Shown here: piece after piece, positions 1 through 8,479 of the stretch
Position numbering within the stretch: the stretch's first letter is position 1
How the letters are laid out: each line of letters opens with the position of its first letter
Assembly: GCF_012911025.1 (NCBI RefSeq)
Contig: NZ_WUEI01000045.1
Span: 1-35,363 of the forward strand
DNA: 35,363 nucleotides
Direction: 5' to 3'
Source of the DNA: Azoarcus sp. TTM-91
GTDB taxonomy: Bacteria; Pseudomonadota; Gammaproteobacteria; Burkholderiales; Rhodocyclaceae
Position numbers and translations under genes: made by a program
The notes under the pieces: model-generated
What the model saw: the letters and a program-made list of their open reading frames with translations, nothing else
The model's database searches: none
What the model was told of the DNA's origin: nothing

Positions 1-309
1 CCGCACCAGGAAGCAGCCGACATCCCGCCCCTGCACCTGCGGCAGTATGTCGCCATGCCCGAACGCATGCGGACCGACGGGAACATCCTCGCAATGCCAG
101 ATGCCCGGATAGGGACAAGGCTGGCCCGAGACGGCCCGCATGCCCGGCGGCGGCTGTTCAGTCCATTGCCATTGCACTGGAAGTGCCATCGACCAGGGGA
201 AGCGGTTCGCCTTCCATAACGCGTCGCAGGCTCGCCGCTGGCGGCGGCGAGGAGGCCGGCGGTACTCCCCCATCTTCTTGGGCAGCCAGAAGTAGAGCTA
301 TGTGGCCAT
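1..309 (-). pseudogene. Unrecognised protein downstream of hcp/vgrG remnant; partial, early in-frame stop
   Basis: One minus-strand frame reads as plausible protein from about position 309 to the left edge, where it continues out of the window. Recognisable pieces are LYFWLPKKMGEYRR, DALWKANRFPWSM, PCPYPGIWHCEDVPVG and GRDVGCFLVR: aromatic, Pro- and Cys-containing text quite unlike the shadow frames. The natural ATG at 309-307 is followed two codons later by TAG (300-298), directly before the conserved-looking segment. The next in-frame ATG is at 273. The gene is therefore either inactivated by a nonsense change, started at 273, or affected by a base error. I do not recognise the family. Its place behind hcp and a vgrG fragment suggests type VI secretion cargo or an immunity/accessory protein, but that is inference only. 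Confidence 0.45.
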
Positions 310-398
310 GGCCAGCCGCTGATCGTGTCTATCTCTTGAGACGCGGTGGCTTGAAGGAAAGGGGCTGATGAGCATCGATAGGGGTTCCGATGGGGGCG

Positions 399-593
399 CT
401 ATTCGAAGAGCGGCAGATCGGTGGGGGCAACGGGAATGCGCGGCATTTTTTCGAAGAGGTCGAGAGACCAGGCATTCAGTTCAGGGCTGCGATAGGCTGG
501 GCCGGTAAAGCGGTGCTTCCCGGCCTTCACAATGAGGCTGCCCGGCATGCCCAATTCGATATTCCCGCCGGCGATCCTGCCCTGCCCTGGAGA
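399..593 (-). pseudogene. vgrG C-terminal remnant (DUF2345 end)
   Basis: A 64-codon minus-strand frame ending in TAG at 401-399 contains GRIAGGNIELGMPGSLIVKA followed by GKHRFTGPA. This is the typical end of the DUF2345 beta-repeat region of VgrG spike proteins, followed by a short tail ending in LPLFE. An in-frame TAG at 596-594 closes the frame upstream, and no other VgrG sequence lies between it and hcp at 738. A full VgrG has some 600-900 residues, so this is a decayed or recombined 3' end, not a working spike. A short protein starting at the internal Met of GMPG is possible but unlikely. VgrG 3' ends are common recombination points for swapping cargo genes, which fits the unknown gene that follows on the same strand. 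Confidence 0.6.
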
Positions 594-737
594 CTATCGC
601 CGTGCAGGAGGGTGCTGCCCTCGTGGGGCATGGCAGGCCATCAGGCAGTGCGCGTGGGGGCCGGACTCTTCCGGCCGCGCGGGACACGGTAGGGCCGGCA
701 AGCGAACCCGCCGGCCGCGGACGGTGAGAGCCCGGGA

Positions 738-1256
738 TCAGGCTTCCTGCGGCTTGCGCCAATCGTCGGAGGCTTCGGTGCCGGCGATGGCGTGGGTCCA
801 GGTGATCTTGCGGTAGGCCATGGAGACTTCGATCAGCTGGGTGTATTCGGCCTTGCTGGCATCCTGCGCATGCGGCATCACGGTGACGATGTCGACCACG
901 GTGGCGTCTTCCAGTTGGGTGGTGAAGAAGTGCTCCTGCTTGCCTTCGGTGGAGGTGCGGTACCACTTCACCTCCACCTTGGGCAGCATCTCGCCTGAGG
1001 CCAGGGCCTGGTACATCAGCGGCGTGGCCTTGTTCAGGGCGCTGGTGAAGATGAAGGGCTTGTGCACCCGCTGGCCGGAGGGCTGGCCACTTTGCGGGTC
1101 GGTGGGGGTGGCGATGCGGTGCTTGATTTCCTGCACCAGGATCTCGTCTTCATGGCCTTCGACGAAGACGTTGCCGACCGAGTCGGCAGTGAAAGCGCCC
1201 TGGGTGATGTTGCCCTGGGTCTTGCCCTGGATGCTGATGTACGCGGGTGTTGGCAT
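738..1256 (-). CDS. hcp: Type VI secretion tube protein Hcp
   Basis: This 172-residue protein belongs to the Hcp/EvpC family, whose hexameric rings stack into the inner tube of the type VI secretion system and also act as a secreted effector carrier. Family signatures run from start to end: MPTPAYISIQGKTQGNIT, GNVFVEGHEDEI, PTDPQSGQPSGQRVHKPF, KWYRTSTEGKQEHFFTT and a C-terminal SDDWRKP. The ATG at 1256 is preferred over the upstream in-frame codons because AAGGACA lies about 8 bases upstream and the family begins at MPTP. Length is normal. No sheath, baseplate or ClpV gene is present, so this is an orphan hcp next to a broken vgrG; the main cluster would have to be elsewhere. A sigma-54 type promoter lies about 60 bases upstream of the start. 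Confidence 0.95.
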   Translation of the reverse strand: MPTPAYISIQGKTQGNITQGAFTADSVGNVFVEGHEDEILVQEIKHRIATPTDPQSGQPSGQRVHKPFIFTSALNKATPLMYQALASGEMLPKVEVKWYRTSTEGKQEHFFTTQLEDATVVDIVTVMPHAQDASKAEYTQLIEVSMAYRKITWTHAIAGTEASDDWRKPQEA

Positions 1257-1328
1257 GGTGTTCTGTCCTTGATGAATGGGAGCGAGGAGCCGCTGGCCCT
1301 GCTGCCGCAGAAACGGCGCCATCATCAA

Positions 1329-1345
1329 TGCAATACGCGTACCAG
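1329..1345 (-). promoter_or_regulatory. Sigma-54 (-24/-12) promoter of hcp
   Basis: On the minus strand the sequence CTGGTACGCGTATTGCA matches the consensus TTGGCACG-N4-TTGCA, with the required GG and GC exactly ten bases apart. Transcription would start near 1318, giving a leader of about 60 bases to the hcp ATG at 1256. Sigma-54 control of hcp through a VasH-like activator is known from other type VI systems. No such activator is encoded here. Confidence 0.7.
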
Positions 1346-1520
1346 ATTAATTCCATAGACATTAAAAGCCATACTTTCCGCGGCTGTCCGACCCAACATC
1401 ACGCTCGCGGCGGAAGGCGGAAGGCCCAATCGCCGCCCGGACGGTGCCCAGCAGATGGCGAGGCGAGCGAGGGTTTGCCCACCCTCGGGACAAGGCGCTG
1501 ATACTTATGGGAAAAACTCT

Positions 1521-1556
1521 GGGCAACTCCTTGCCCACCCGGGCAAGGAGTTGCCC
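1521..1556. repeat. Perfect nested inverted repeat
   Basis: Two 16-base arms, GGGCAACTCCTTGCCC and its exact reverse complement, flank the loop ACCC. Each arm is itself an imperfect dyad (GGGCAA-N4-TTGCCC), so the element can fold as one long hairpin or as two small ones. A degenerate version of the centre (TTGCCCACCC...GGGACAAGG) lies at 1474-1495. It has no T-run and is not needed as the OmpA-gene terminator, which sits separately at 1614-1654. Confidence 0.8.
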
Positions 1557-1613
1557 AGGCGCCTTCCCTGGCTGCACCAGGCCGGCCAGCTTCTCGCTCC
1601 CCCTAGCTCCGCC

Positions 1614-1654
1614 GGAAAAGAAACAGGCCCCGGCAGGAGAACCTGCCGGGGCCT
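1614..1654 (-). terminator. Rho-independent terminator of the OmpA-like gene
   Basis: The stem AGGCCCCGGCAGG / CCTGCCGGGGCCT with loop AGAA (1625-1654) is followed on the minus strand by GTTTCTTTTCC. It lies 26 bases after the stop codon of the OmpA-like gene. Confidence 0.85.
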
Positions 1655-1679
1655 GCCTTCAGCGCAAGAAGCGCCCGGG

Positions 1680-2351
1680 TCAGCGCGCCGCTTCGGCGAC
1701 GAAGATCTCCACCCGCCGGTTCATCGCCCGGCCAGCAGCGGTGGTGTTGTCCGCCACCGGTTCGCGCGAGCCGCGGCCGTCGATGCTGAAACGGTTGCTG
1801 GCAACGCCGCGATCCACCAGGTAGTCGCGCACCGCGGCGGCACGGTTCACCGACAGGGGGTTGTTCACCGCGTCGCTGCCGGTGCTGTCGGTATGGCCGA
1901 CGATGCGCACCGTGGTCACCGTGTGCTGGGTCAGGCTGGAAGCGAAGCGATCCAGCACCGCCCGCATGTTGGGCTTGATGTCGTAGCGGCCGGTATCGAA
2001 GGACACATCGCTGGGGATGTCGAGCTTGAGTTGGTTGTCGGTAGTCTGCGAGACGCTGACGCCGGTGCCCTGGGTGGCGCGCTCCATTTCAGCCTTCTGC
2101 GCCTGCATGCGCTGCGACCACAGGTAACCGCCACCGGCGCCGATGGCCGCGCCCGCCGCAGCGCCGATGGCGGTGGCTTCACCGCGGTTGCCCTTGCCCG
2201 AGGTCGCCCGCCCCAGCACTGCACCGGTTACCGCTCCGATGGCGGCACCGGTGCCGGTGTCGCGCTGGGTTTCGCTCATGCCGGCGCAGCCGTAGAGGCC
2301 ACTGGCGGCGAGGGCGATGCAGGTGAGGCTGAGTATGGTTTTCTTGATCAT
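1680..2351 (-). CDS. OmpA-family lipoprotein with glycine-zipper segment (YiaD-like)
   Basis: This 223-residue envelope protein starts at the ATG at 2351, with GGAGG about 9 bases upstream; the in-frame codons further upstream lack this. Residues 1-22 form a lipoprotein-type signal ending near LYGC, so the mature protein is probably lipid-anchored in the outer membrane. A Gly/Ala-rich segment with GxxxG spacing (about residues 33-76) is a glycine zipper of the kind that packs in membranes. The C-terminal half is an OmpA-like peptidoglycan-binding domain with FDTGRYDIKP, GHTDSTGSD, NxxLSxxRAxAVRDYL and NRRVEI. The architecture matches YiaD-type proteins, which tether the outer membrane to peptidoglycan. 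It appears to be a single-gene unit with its own promoter and terminator. Confidence 0.9.
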   Translation of the reverse strand: MIKKTILSLTCIALAASGLYGCAGMSETQRDTGTGAAIGAVTGAVLGRATSGKGNRGEATAIGAAAGAAIGAGGGYLWSQRMQAQKAEMERATQGTGVSVSQTTDNQLKLDIPSDVSFDTGRYDIKPNMRAVLDRFASSLTQHTVTTVRIVGHTDSTGSDAVNNPLSVNRAAAVRDYLVDRGVASNRFSIDGRGSREPVADNTTAAGRAMNRRVEIFVAEAAR

Positions 2352-2388
2352 GGCGGATACCTCCGTTCTTGTTCGGCTGGGGTGGATC

Positions 2389-2394
2389 ATTGTA
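2389..2394 (-). promoter_or_regulatory. Possible -10 box of the OmpA-like gene
   Basis: TACAAT on the minus strand would start transcription about 30 bases before the ATG at 2351. No convincing -35 is seen at the usual spacing, so this is tentative. Confidence 0.35.
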
Positions 2395-2466
2395 GGGGGC
2401 GGGCGTAAGCGGCCTGCCTCACCCTACAGCACCGAGTGCAACAAAGGGTGACCAGTTCCTCGCTCT

Positions 2467-2850
2467 TCAGCCGCGCCAGGCGTTGAACAGCGCGTATCCG
2501 GCCCCCGTCAGCAGTAGTGAGCCGACCACGTGCACCACCAGATAGGCACCGAACCAGGCCCAGTCGCCGCGCTGGGCGAGCATGAAGCCTTCGGCGGAGA
2601 AGGTGGAGAAAGTGGTGAGGCCGCCGAGAAAGCCGGTGGTGAGCATCAGCTTGATCGCCGGCGGCAACTCTGGCCAGCTATGCACCGCGCCCAGCACCAG
2701 CCCCATCAGCAGACCGCCGAGCAGGTTGGCCGCCAGGGTGCCGAGCGGAATGGGCGCGAACAGGGCATTGAGCAGCATGCCCAGTCCCCAGCGCAGCCAG
2801 GCGCCACAGGCTGCGCCGATGCCGACGGCAGCGAAAGCGGTGAGATTCAT
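2467..2850 (-). CDS. crcB: Fluoride ion channel CrcB (Fluc)
   Basis: This 127-residue inner-membrane protein has four hydrophobic segments and the Fluc signatures TLAANLLGGLLMGL (pore-lining Asn) and GFLGGLTTFSTFS (the phenylalanine-containing TTFSTF motif). Fluc proteins work as antiparallel dimers that export cytoplasmic fluoride. The ATG at 2850 is chosen because GGAG lies about 8 bases upstream and the family begins at MNLT. The frame stays open further upstream but is Arg/Pro-rich and not membrane-like. The gene lies 169 bases downstream of the ybdG-like gene on the same strand, so a joint transcript is possible. I looked for a crcB-motif fluoride riboswitch in the leader and did not see one. 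Confidence 0.95.
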   Translation of the reverse strand: MNLTAFAAVGIGAACGAWLRWGLGMLLNALFAPIPLGTLAANLLGGLLMGLVLGAVHSWPELPPAIKLMLTTGFLGGLTTFSTFSAEGFMLAQRGDWAWFGAYLVVHVVGSLLLTGAGYALFNAWRG

Positions 2851-3019
2851 CGAGGCTCCGGGAAACGGTGGAGATGCAAAGGGATGGCGCAATTTACCAC
2901 CACCGTCCGGGCGGGAGCCGGGGCGGCCGGCTACCGCGGGATTCTCCGATGGGACCGTCACGGACCACCCCAGGCGCCCTCGGCGCAAACAGCTCTGAGG
3001 TGCCTCCCGCGCCGGCACC

Positions 3020-4288
3020 TCAGCCCGCCGGCCCGGTGAACTCCCGCCGCAGTTGATCGCCGAAGCCGCGCATGTCCGCCCCACTGGGGTGCTGGAACAC
3101 CCGCAGGCCGAACTCCGGCAGGATGGCCAGCAGGTGGTCGAAGATGTCCGACTGCGTGCCTTCGTAGGCCACCCATGCCGTGGTGTTGGCGAAGCAGTAC
3201 AGCTCCAGCGGCAGGCCGTCGGAGGTAGGGGCGAGCTGGCGCACCATCAGCGTCATGCCCTGGTGCACGCCGGGATGGCGCCGCAGGTAACGCTCCACGT
3301 AGGCGCGGAAAGTGCCGATGTTGGTAACCCGGCGGCGGTTCACCACATCGCGCTCGCCGCCGGGCAGGCTGGCGTTCCAGGCTTCCAGTTCCGCCTCCTT
3401 GGCCGGCAGGTAGCCGTCCAGCAGGGCGAAGCGGTCCAGCCGGCGGCGCTCCTCGTCGGTGAGGAAGCGGATGCTGTGCTGGTCGATGAACAGGCTGCGC
3501 TTGATGCGGCGCCCGCCGGACTCCCGCATGCCGCGCCAGTTGCGGAAAGAGTCGGAGATCATCCGCTTGGTCGGGATGGTGGTGATGGTCTTGTCCCAGT
3601 TCTGCACCTTCACCGTGTGCAGGGCGATGTCGATGACGTCGCCATCGGCGTTGACCTGCGGCATCTCTATCCAGTCGCCGATGCGCACCATGTCGTTGGA
3701 GCTGAGCTGCACGCTGGCCACCAGCGACAGCAGCGTGTCCTGGAAGATCAGCAGCAGCACCGCGGCCATCGCCCCCAGGCCGGAGAGCAGGATCAGTGGC
3801 GAGCGGTCCACCAGGCTGGCGACGATGAGGATGGCCGCCACCACGTACACCACGATCTTCAGCACCTGCACATAGCCCTTGATCGGCCGCAGTTGGGCGT
3901 CCGGCCGCCGCTGGTAGAGCACGTTGACCAGGTTGAGCGCATTGCCCAGCGCCAGCGCCACCGTGAGCACGATGAAGGCACTGCTGACGTTTTCCACCAC
4001 GGTGACAAGCGCCGGCGGCAGGTTGGGCACCGCCTTCGTGCCCAGCGCCAGCACCAGCGCCGGGATGACGTTGGCCAGGCGGCTGACGATGCGGATGGGC
4101 GCCGCCTCCGGGTCGCGCGCCAGCGATGAGCCGTCGTCCAGCATGCGGCGCAGGCCGCGCAGCAGGATGTGACGGGTAAGCCAGTTGGCCAGCCAGGCGA
4201 GCAGCAGCAACGCACAGCTGGCGGCGACGGCGTAAGCGGCGGGGCGTTGCGCCAGCCAGGCCTGCAGCAAGGCGAAATCCTCGGTCAT
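3020..4288 (-). CDS. ybdG: MscS-family mechanosensitive channel, YbdG-like
   Basis: This 422-residue inner-membrane protein closely follows the pattern of E. coli YbdG (about 415 residues), a small-conductance mechanosensitive channel of the MscS superfamily that responds to hypo-osmotic stress. Several N-terminal membrane helices (within about residues 15-190) lead to the pore-helix region with LSGLGAMAAVLLLIFQDTLL. The soluble domain carries NDMVRIGDWIEMP, TVKVQNWDKTITTIPT, GMRESGGRRIKRS and, near the end, LMVRQLAPTSDGLPLELYCF, all hallmark YbdG segments. The start at 4288 gives the normal family length. It diverges from glnS across a 255-base gap and is followed by crcB on the same strand. 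Confidence 0.93.
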   Translation of the reverse strand: MTEDFALLQAWLAQRPAAYAVAASCALLLLAWLANWLTRHILLRGLRRMLDDGSSLARDPEAAPIRIVSRLANVIPALVLALGTKAVPNLPPALVTVVENVSSAFIVLTVALALGNALNLVNVLYQRRPDAQLRPIKGYVQVLKIVVYVVAAILIVASLVDRSPLILLSGLGAMAAVLLLIFQDTLLSLVASVQLSSNDMVRIGDWIEMPQVNADGDVIDIALHTVKVQNWDKTITTIPTKRMISDSFRNWRGMRESGGRRIKRSLFIDQHSIRFLTDEERRRLDRFALLDGYLPAKEAELEAWNASLPGGERDVVNRRRVTNIGTFRAYVERYLRRHPGVHQGMTLMVRQLAPTSDGLPLELYCFANTTAWVAYEGTQSDIFDHLLAILPEFGLRVFQHPSGADMRGFGDQLRREFTGPAG

Positions 4289-4385
4289 CGGTACTCCGGT
4301 CGGCGCCGCCGGCAGGACTCACCAGGCCCGCGATCGCGCAGCGACCCGGCCCGCCCGCGGCGGCAGGAAAAACATTGGGGCCAAG

Positions 4386-4391
4386 ATTATA
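4386..4391 (-). promoter_or_regulatory. -10 box of the ybdG-like gene
   Basis: A perfect TATAAT on the minus strand lies about 100 bases before the ATG at 4288, in the gap between the divergent ybdG-like gene and glnS. The -35 region at 17 bases is poor. For glnS, TACAAT at 4484-4489 on the plus strand is a candidate -10 about 55 bases before the start codon. Confidence 0.45.
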
Positions 4392-4543
4392 GCCAGCCCG
4401 GCCCCGCCACCCGGCGTCGGTCCTTGGCCCCGTGCCACCGCGCAAGACTGCCGCCGGGCGTCCGGCGGCCGGAGGCGATCGGCTACAATTCCCGCCATTC
4501 GCAAATCCGGCGCCCCCGCGCCCGCCCAGACTCCTCCAATCCG

Positions 4544-6274
<1,731 letters not shown>

Positions 6275-6302
6275 GGCCGCGCACAAGCAGGCTCAACGCC
6301 CC

Positions 6303-6346
6303 GGCCGCGGCAGGAATGCAAGGCAGCACGCATTCCCGCCGCGGCC
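6303..6346 (+). terminator. Stem-loop downstream of glnS
   Basis: Arms of 17 bases (GGCCGCGGCAGGAATGC and its near-complement, one mismatch) surround a 10-base loop 28 bases after the glnS stop. No clear T-run follows, so it may be a weak terminator or an mRNA-stabilising hairpin. The rest of the gap 6275-6585 (311 bases) holds a short dyad around 6419-6439 and no gene. Confidence 0.5.
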
Positions 6347-6585
6347 TTGCTGCGTCTGGCGGCCCCACCGTGGAAGGGGAAACGCGCTCCGGCGGCGACC
6401 CTCAAGCAAGGTGGCGCCATGCCGCCGGCAAGCCGGCATTAGAATGCCAGGCGGCGTACAAGCCATGAGCGGGTGACCTGGCGGGGAAGCGCCCTGCCCG
6501 CTCCCGGCGCGAAGCGCAAGCGCCCGCCAGATCCGCAGCACCACCTCCGGGCCGCAAGCCCGGCACATCCGCAAAGCCTCTCGCC

Positions 6586-7740
6586 ATGCCCATCCTTCGC
6601 CGCCTGCTGCCCTATGCCCTTGCCGCCGCCCTGCTCCTTCTCGCCGGCTGGTGGCTGTCACGACCGCAACCGGTTGCGGTGGTCGTGCATGAAGTCGGCC
6701 GCGGACCGGTGGAAGCCACGCTCTCCAACACCCGCGCCGGCGAGATCGAGGCCTGTCAGCGCACCCGCATGTCCACCATCGTTGGCGGCCGCATCGACGA
6801 CCTGCTGGTCAAGGAAGGCGACCGCGTGCAGGCCGGCCAGGTGCTGATGCGGCTGTGGAACCGCGACCTGGACGCGCGCATGGCGGTCAATCGCGCCCAG
6901 CTCGGTGCCGCCCGCGAACGCCAGCGCGAGGCCTGCAGCCTGGCCGCCAACGCCGAGCGCGAGGCCGAACGCCAGGCCACGCTGGTGCAACGCGGCTTCG
7001 TCTCCGCCAGCGTGGAGGAAAAGGCCCGCACCGAAGCCCGCGCCCGGCGGGCCACCTGCGCTGGTGCCGCCGCCGACATCGCCACCGCCGAAGCCCAGCT
7101 CGCCGCTACCGCCACCGATCGCGAACGCACTGTGCTGGTGGCGCCCTTCGCCGGCACGGTGGCCAAGATCACCGGCGAGCTCGGCGAATACGCCACGCCC
7201 TCGCCGCCTGGCGTGCCCACCCCGCCCGCCATCGACCTGATAGACGACAGCTGCCTCTATGTGAAAGCGCCGATGGACGAGGTGGACGCCCCGCGCATCC
7301 GCCCCGGCCAGCCGGTACGCATCAGCTTCGAGGCCCTGCCCGGCCGCCACTTCGCCGGCACGGTGCGTCGCATCGCGCCCTACATCACCGCAGTGGAAAA
7401 ACAGGCGCGCACGGTGGAGGTGGACGTGTATTTCGACCAGCCGGACGAAGCCCGCGGCCTGCTCGTCGGCTACAGCGCCGACGTCGAGATCGTGCTCGAC
7501 CACCGCTCCGACGTGCTGCGCATCCCCACCGCCGCGCTGCGCGAAGGCAACAAGGTGCTGGTGCTGGGCGCCGACGGCGTTCTCGCCGAGCGCGGCCTGC
7601 GCACCGGCCTCGCCAACTGGGAGCAAACCGAGGTGCTGGAGGGCCTGGCCGCCGGCGATCTCCTCGTCACCTCGCTGGAGCGGGCCGGCGTCGCCGCCGG
7701 AGCGCATGCGGTCGCCGAGGCGGCGACCGCCGGCCACTGA
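6586..7740 (+). CDS. MacA-like periplasmic adaptor (HlyD/RND-type membrane fusion protein)
   Basis: This 384-residue protein has an N-terminal membrane anchor (about residues 7-25). A lipoyl/barrel-sandwich half follows (GGRIDDLLVKEGDRVQAGQV), then an Ala/Glu/Arg-rich alpha-helical hairpin (about 90-175), the second lipoyl half (VLVAPFAGTVAKI) and a beta-barrel with membrane-proximal domain ending in IPTAALREGNKVLVLG. This is the architecture of MacA/HlyD adaptors, which link an inner-membrane transporter to an outer-membrane channel. It is the first gene of an exporter cluster: the ATPase starts 10 bases after its stop. No TolC-type outer-membrane gene is nearby, so a shared channel would be needed. 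The cargo cannot be told from the sequence. Confidence 0.9.
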   Translation: MPILRRLLPYALAAALLLLAGWWLSRPQPVAVVVHEVGRGPVEATLSNTRAGEIEACQRTRMSTIVGGRIDDLLVKEGDRVQAGQVLMRLWNRDLDARMAVNRAQLGAARERQREACSLAANAEREAERQATLVQRGFVSASVEEKARTEARARRATCAGAAADIATAEAQLAATATDRERTVLVAPFAGTVAKITGELGEYATPSPPGVPTPPAIDLIDDSCLYVKAPMDEVDAPRIRPGQPVRISFEALPGRHFAGTVRRIAPYITAVEKQARTVEVDVYFDQPDEARGLLVGYSADVEIVLDHRSDVLRIPTAALREGNKVLVLGADGVLAERGLRTGLANWEQTEVLEGLAAGDLLVTSLERAGVAAGAHAVAEAATAGH

Positions 7741-7750
7741 GCGCGCCGCC

Positions 7751-8479
7751 ATGGCCCAGATAGAGCTGGCCGGCATAGACCGCAGCTTCACCGTCGGCGA
7801 CAGCCGCGTCCATGCGCTGAGCGCGCTCTCCCTCGCCATCGAGGCCGGCGAATACGTCGCCATCATGGGCCCCTCCGGCTCCGGCAAATCCACCCTGCTC
7901 AACCTGCTCGGCCTGCTGGACCGGCCGGACGCCGGCCACTACCGGCTGGAAGGCCGAGACGTCACCACCCTGAGCGCAGACGAACAGGCAGCGGTGCGCC
8001 GCAGCCGCATCGGCTTCGTGTTCCAGAGCTTCCACCTGGTACCGCGCCTCAGCGCCGCCGAGAACATCGCCCTGCCGCTCACCCTGGCCGGCATCGCCCC
8101 GCCCGAGCGGGAGCGGCGGGTAGCGCGCGCGCTGCGCGACTTCGGTCTGGAGGAGCGCGCCCGCCACCGGCCGGACGAACTCTCCGGCGGCCAGCGTCAG
8201 CGCGTCGCCATCGCCCGCGCCACCATCATGCAGCCGGCGCTGCTGCTCGCCGACGAACCCACCGGCAACCTGGACCGCCACACCGGTGAGGAAGTCACCC
8301 AGCTGCTGGAAGCGCTGAACGCTGCCGGCACCACGCTCATCGTCGTCACCCACGACCCGGCCATGGGCCGCCGCGCCCGCCGCCAGCTGATGATGGAAGA
8401 CGGCCGGCTGAAGTCGGACAGCCGGCGGCAGGCCGGACCGGCGGACGAATCACACACGGCCCCAGGATCAGCCCCTTGA
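7751..8479 (+). CDS. ABC transporter ATP-binding protein, MacB/LolD type
   Basis: This 242-residue nucleotide-binding subunit carries the Walker A motif GPSGSGKS (about residues 40-47), the Q-loop in FVFQSFHLVPRL, the signature LSGGQRQR (144-151), Walker B LLLADEP (164-170) and the H-loop VVTHD. FQSFHLVPRL and TVGDSRVHAL are typical of the group that drives MacB-, LolD- and FtsE-like transporters. The ATG at 7751 gives the conserved N-terminus; a further upstream in-frame start would overlap the adaptor gene by 35 bases. The stop overlaps the TTG start of the first permease (TTGA), so translation is probably coupled. After the H-loop there is an unusual polar tail of about 40 residues with no family motif. 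Confidence 0.95.
   Translation: MAQIELAGIDRSFTVGDSRVHALSALSLAIEAGEYVAIMGPSGSGKSTLLNLLGLLDRPDAGHYRLEGRDVTTLSADEQAAVRRSRIGFVFQSFHLVPRLSAAENIALPLTLAGIAPPERERRVARALRDFGLEERARHRPDELSGGQRQRVAIARATIMQPALLLADEPTGNLDRHTGEEVTQLLEALNAAGTTLIVVTHDPAMGRRARRQLMMEDGRLKSDSRRQAGPADESHTAPGSAP

Larger units (their letters stand above)
1257..1679. other. Intergenic region between hcp and the OmpA-like gene
   Basis: No coding sequence is supported in this 423-base gap. It holds the sigma-54 promoter of hcp in an AT-richer patch (about 1325-1375), a nested inverted repeat at 1521-1556 with a decayed copy at 1474-1495, and the minus-strand terminator of the OmpA-like gene at 1614-1654. The remaining sequence shows nothing I can name. 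Confidence 0.6.

Noticed and set aside
390..692. 100-codon plus frame at the left end
   Set aside because: Antisense to the vgrG 3' remnant, whose DUF2345 motif is clear on the minus strand.
2851..3000. Fluoride riboswitch before crcB
   Set aside because: I looked for the conserved GGCGATGG-type core in the leader on the crcB strand and did not find it.
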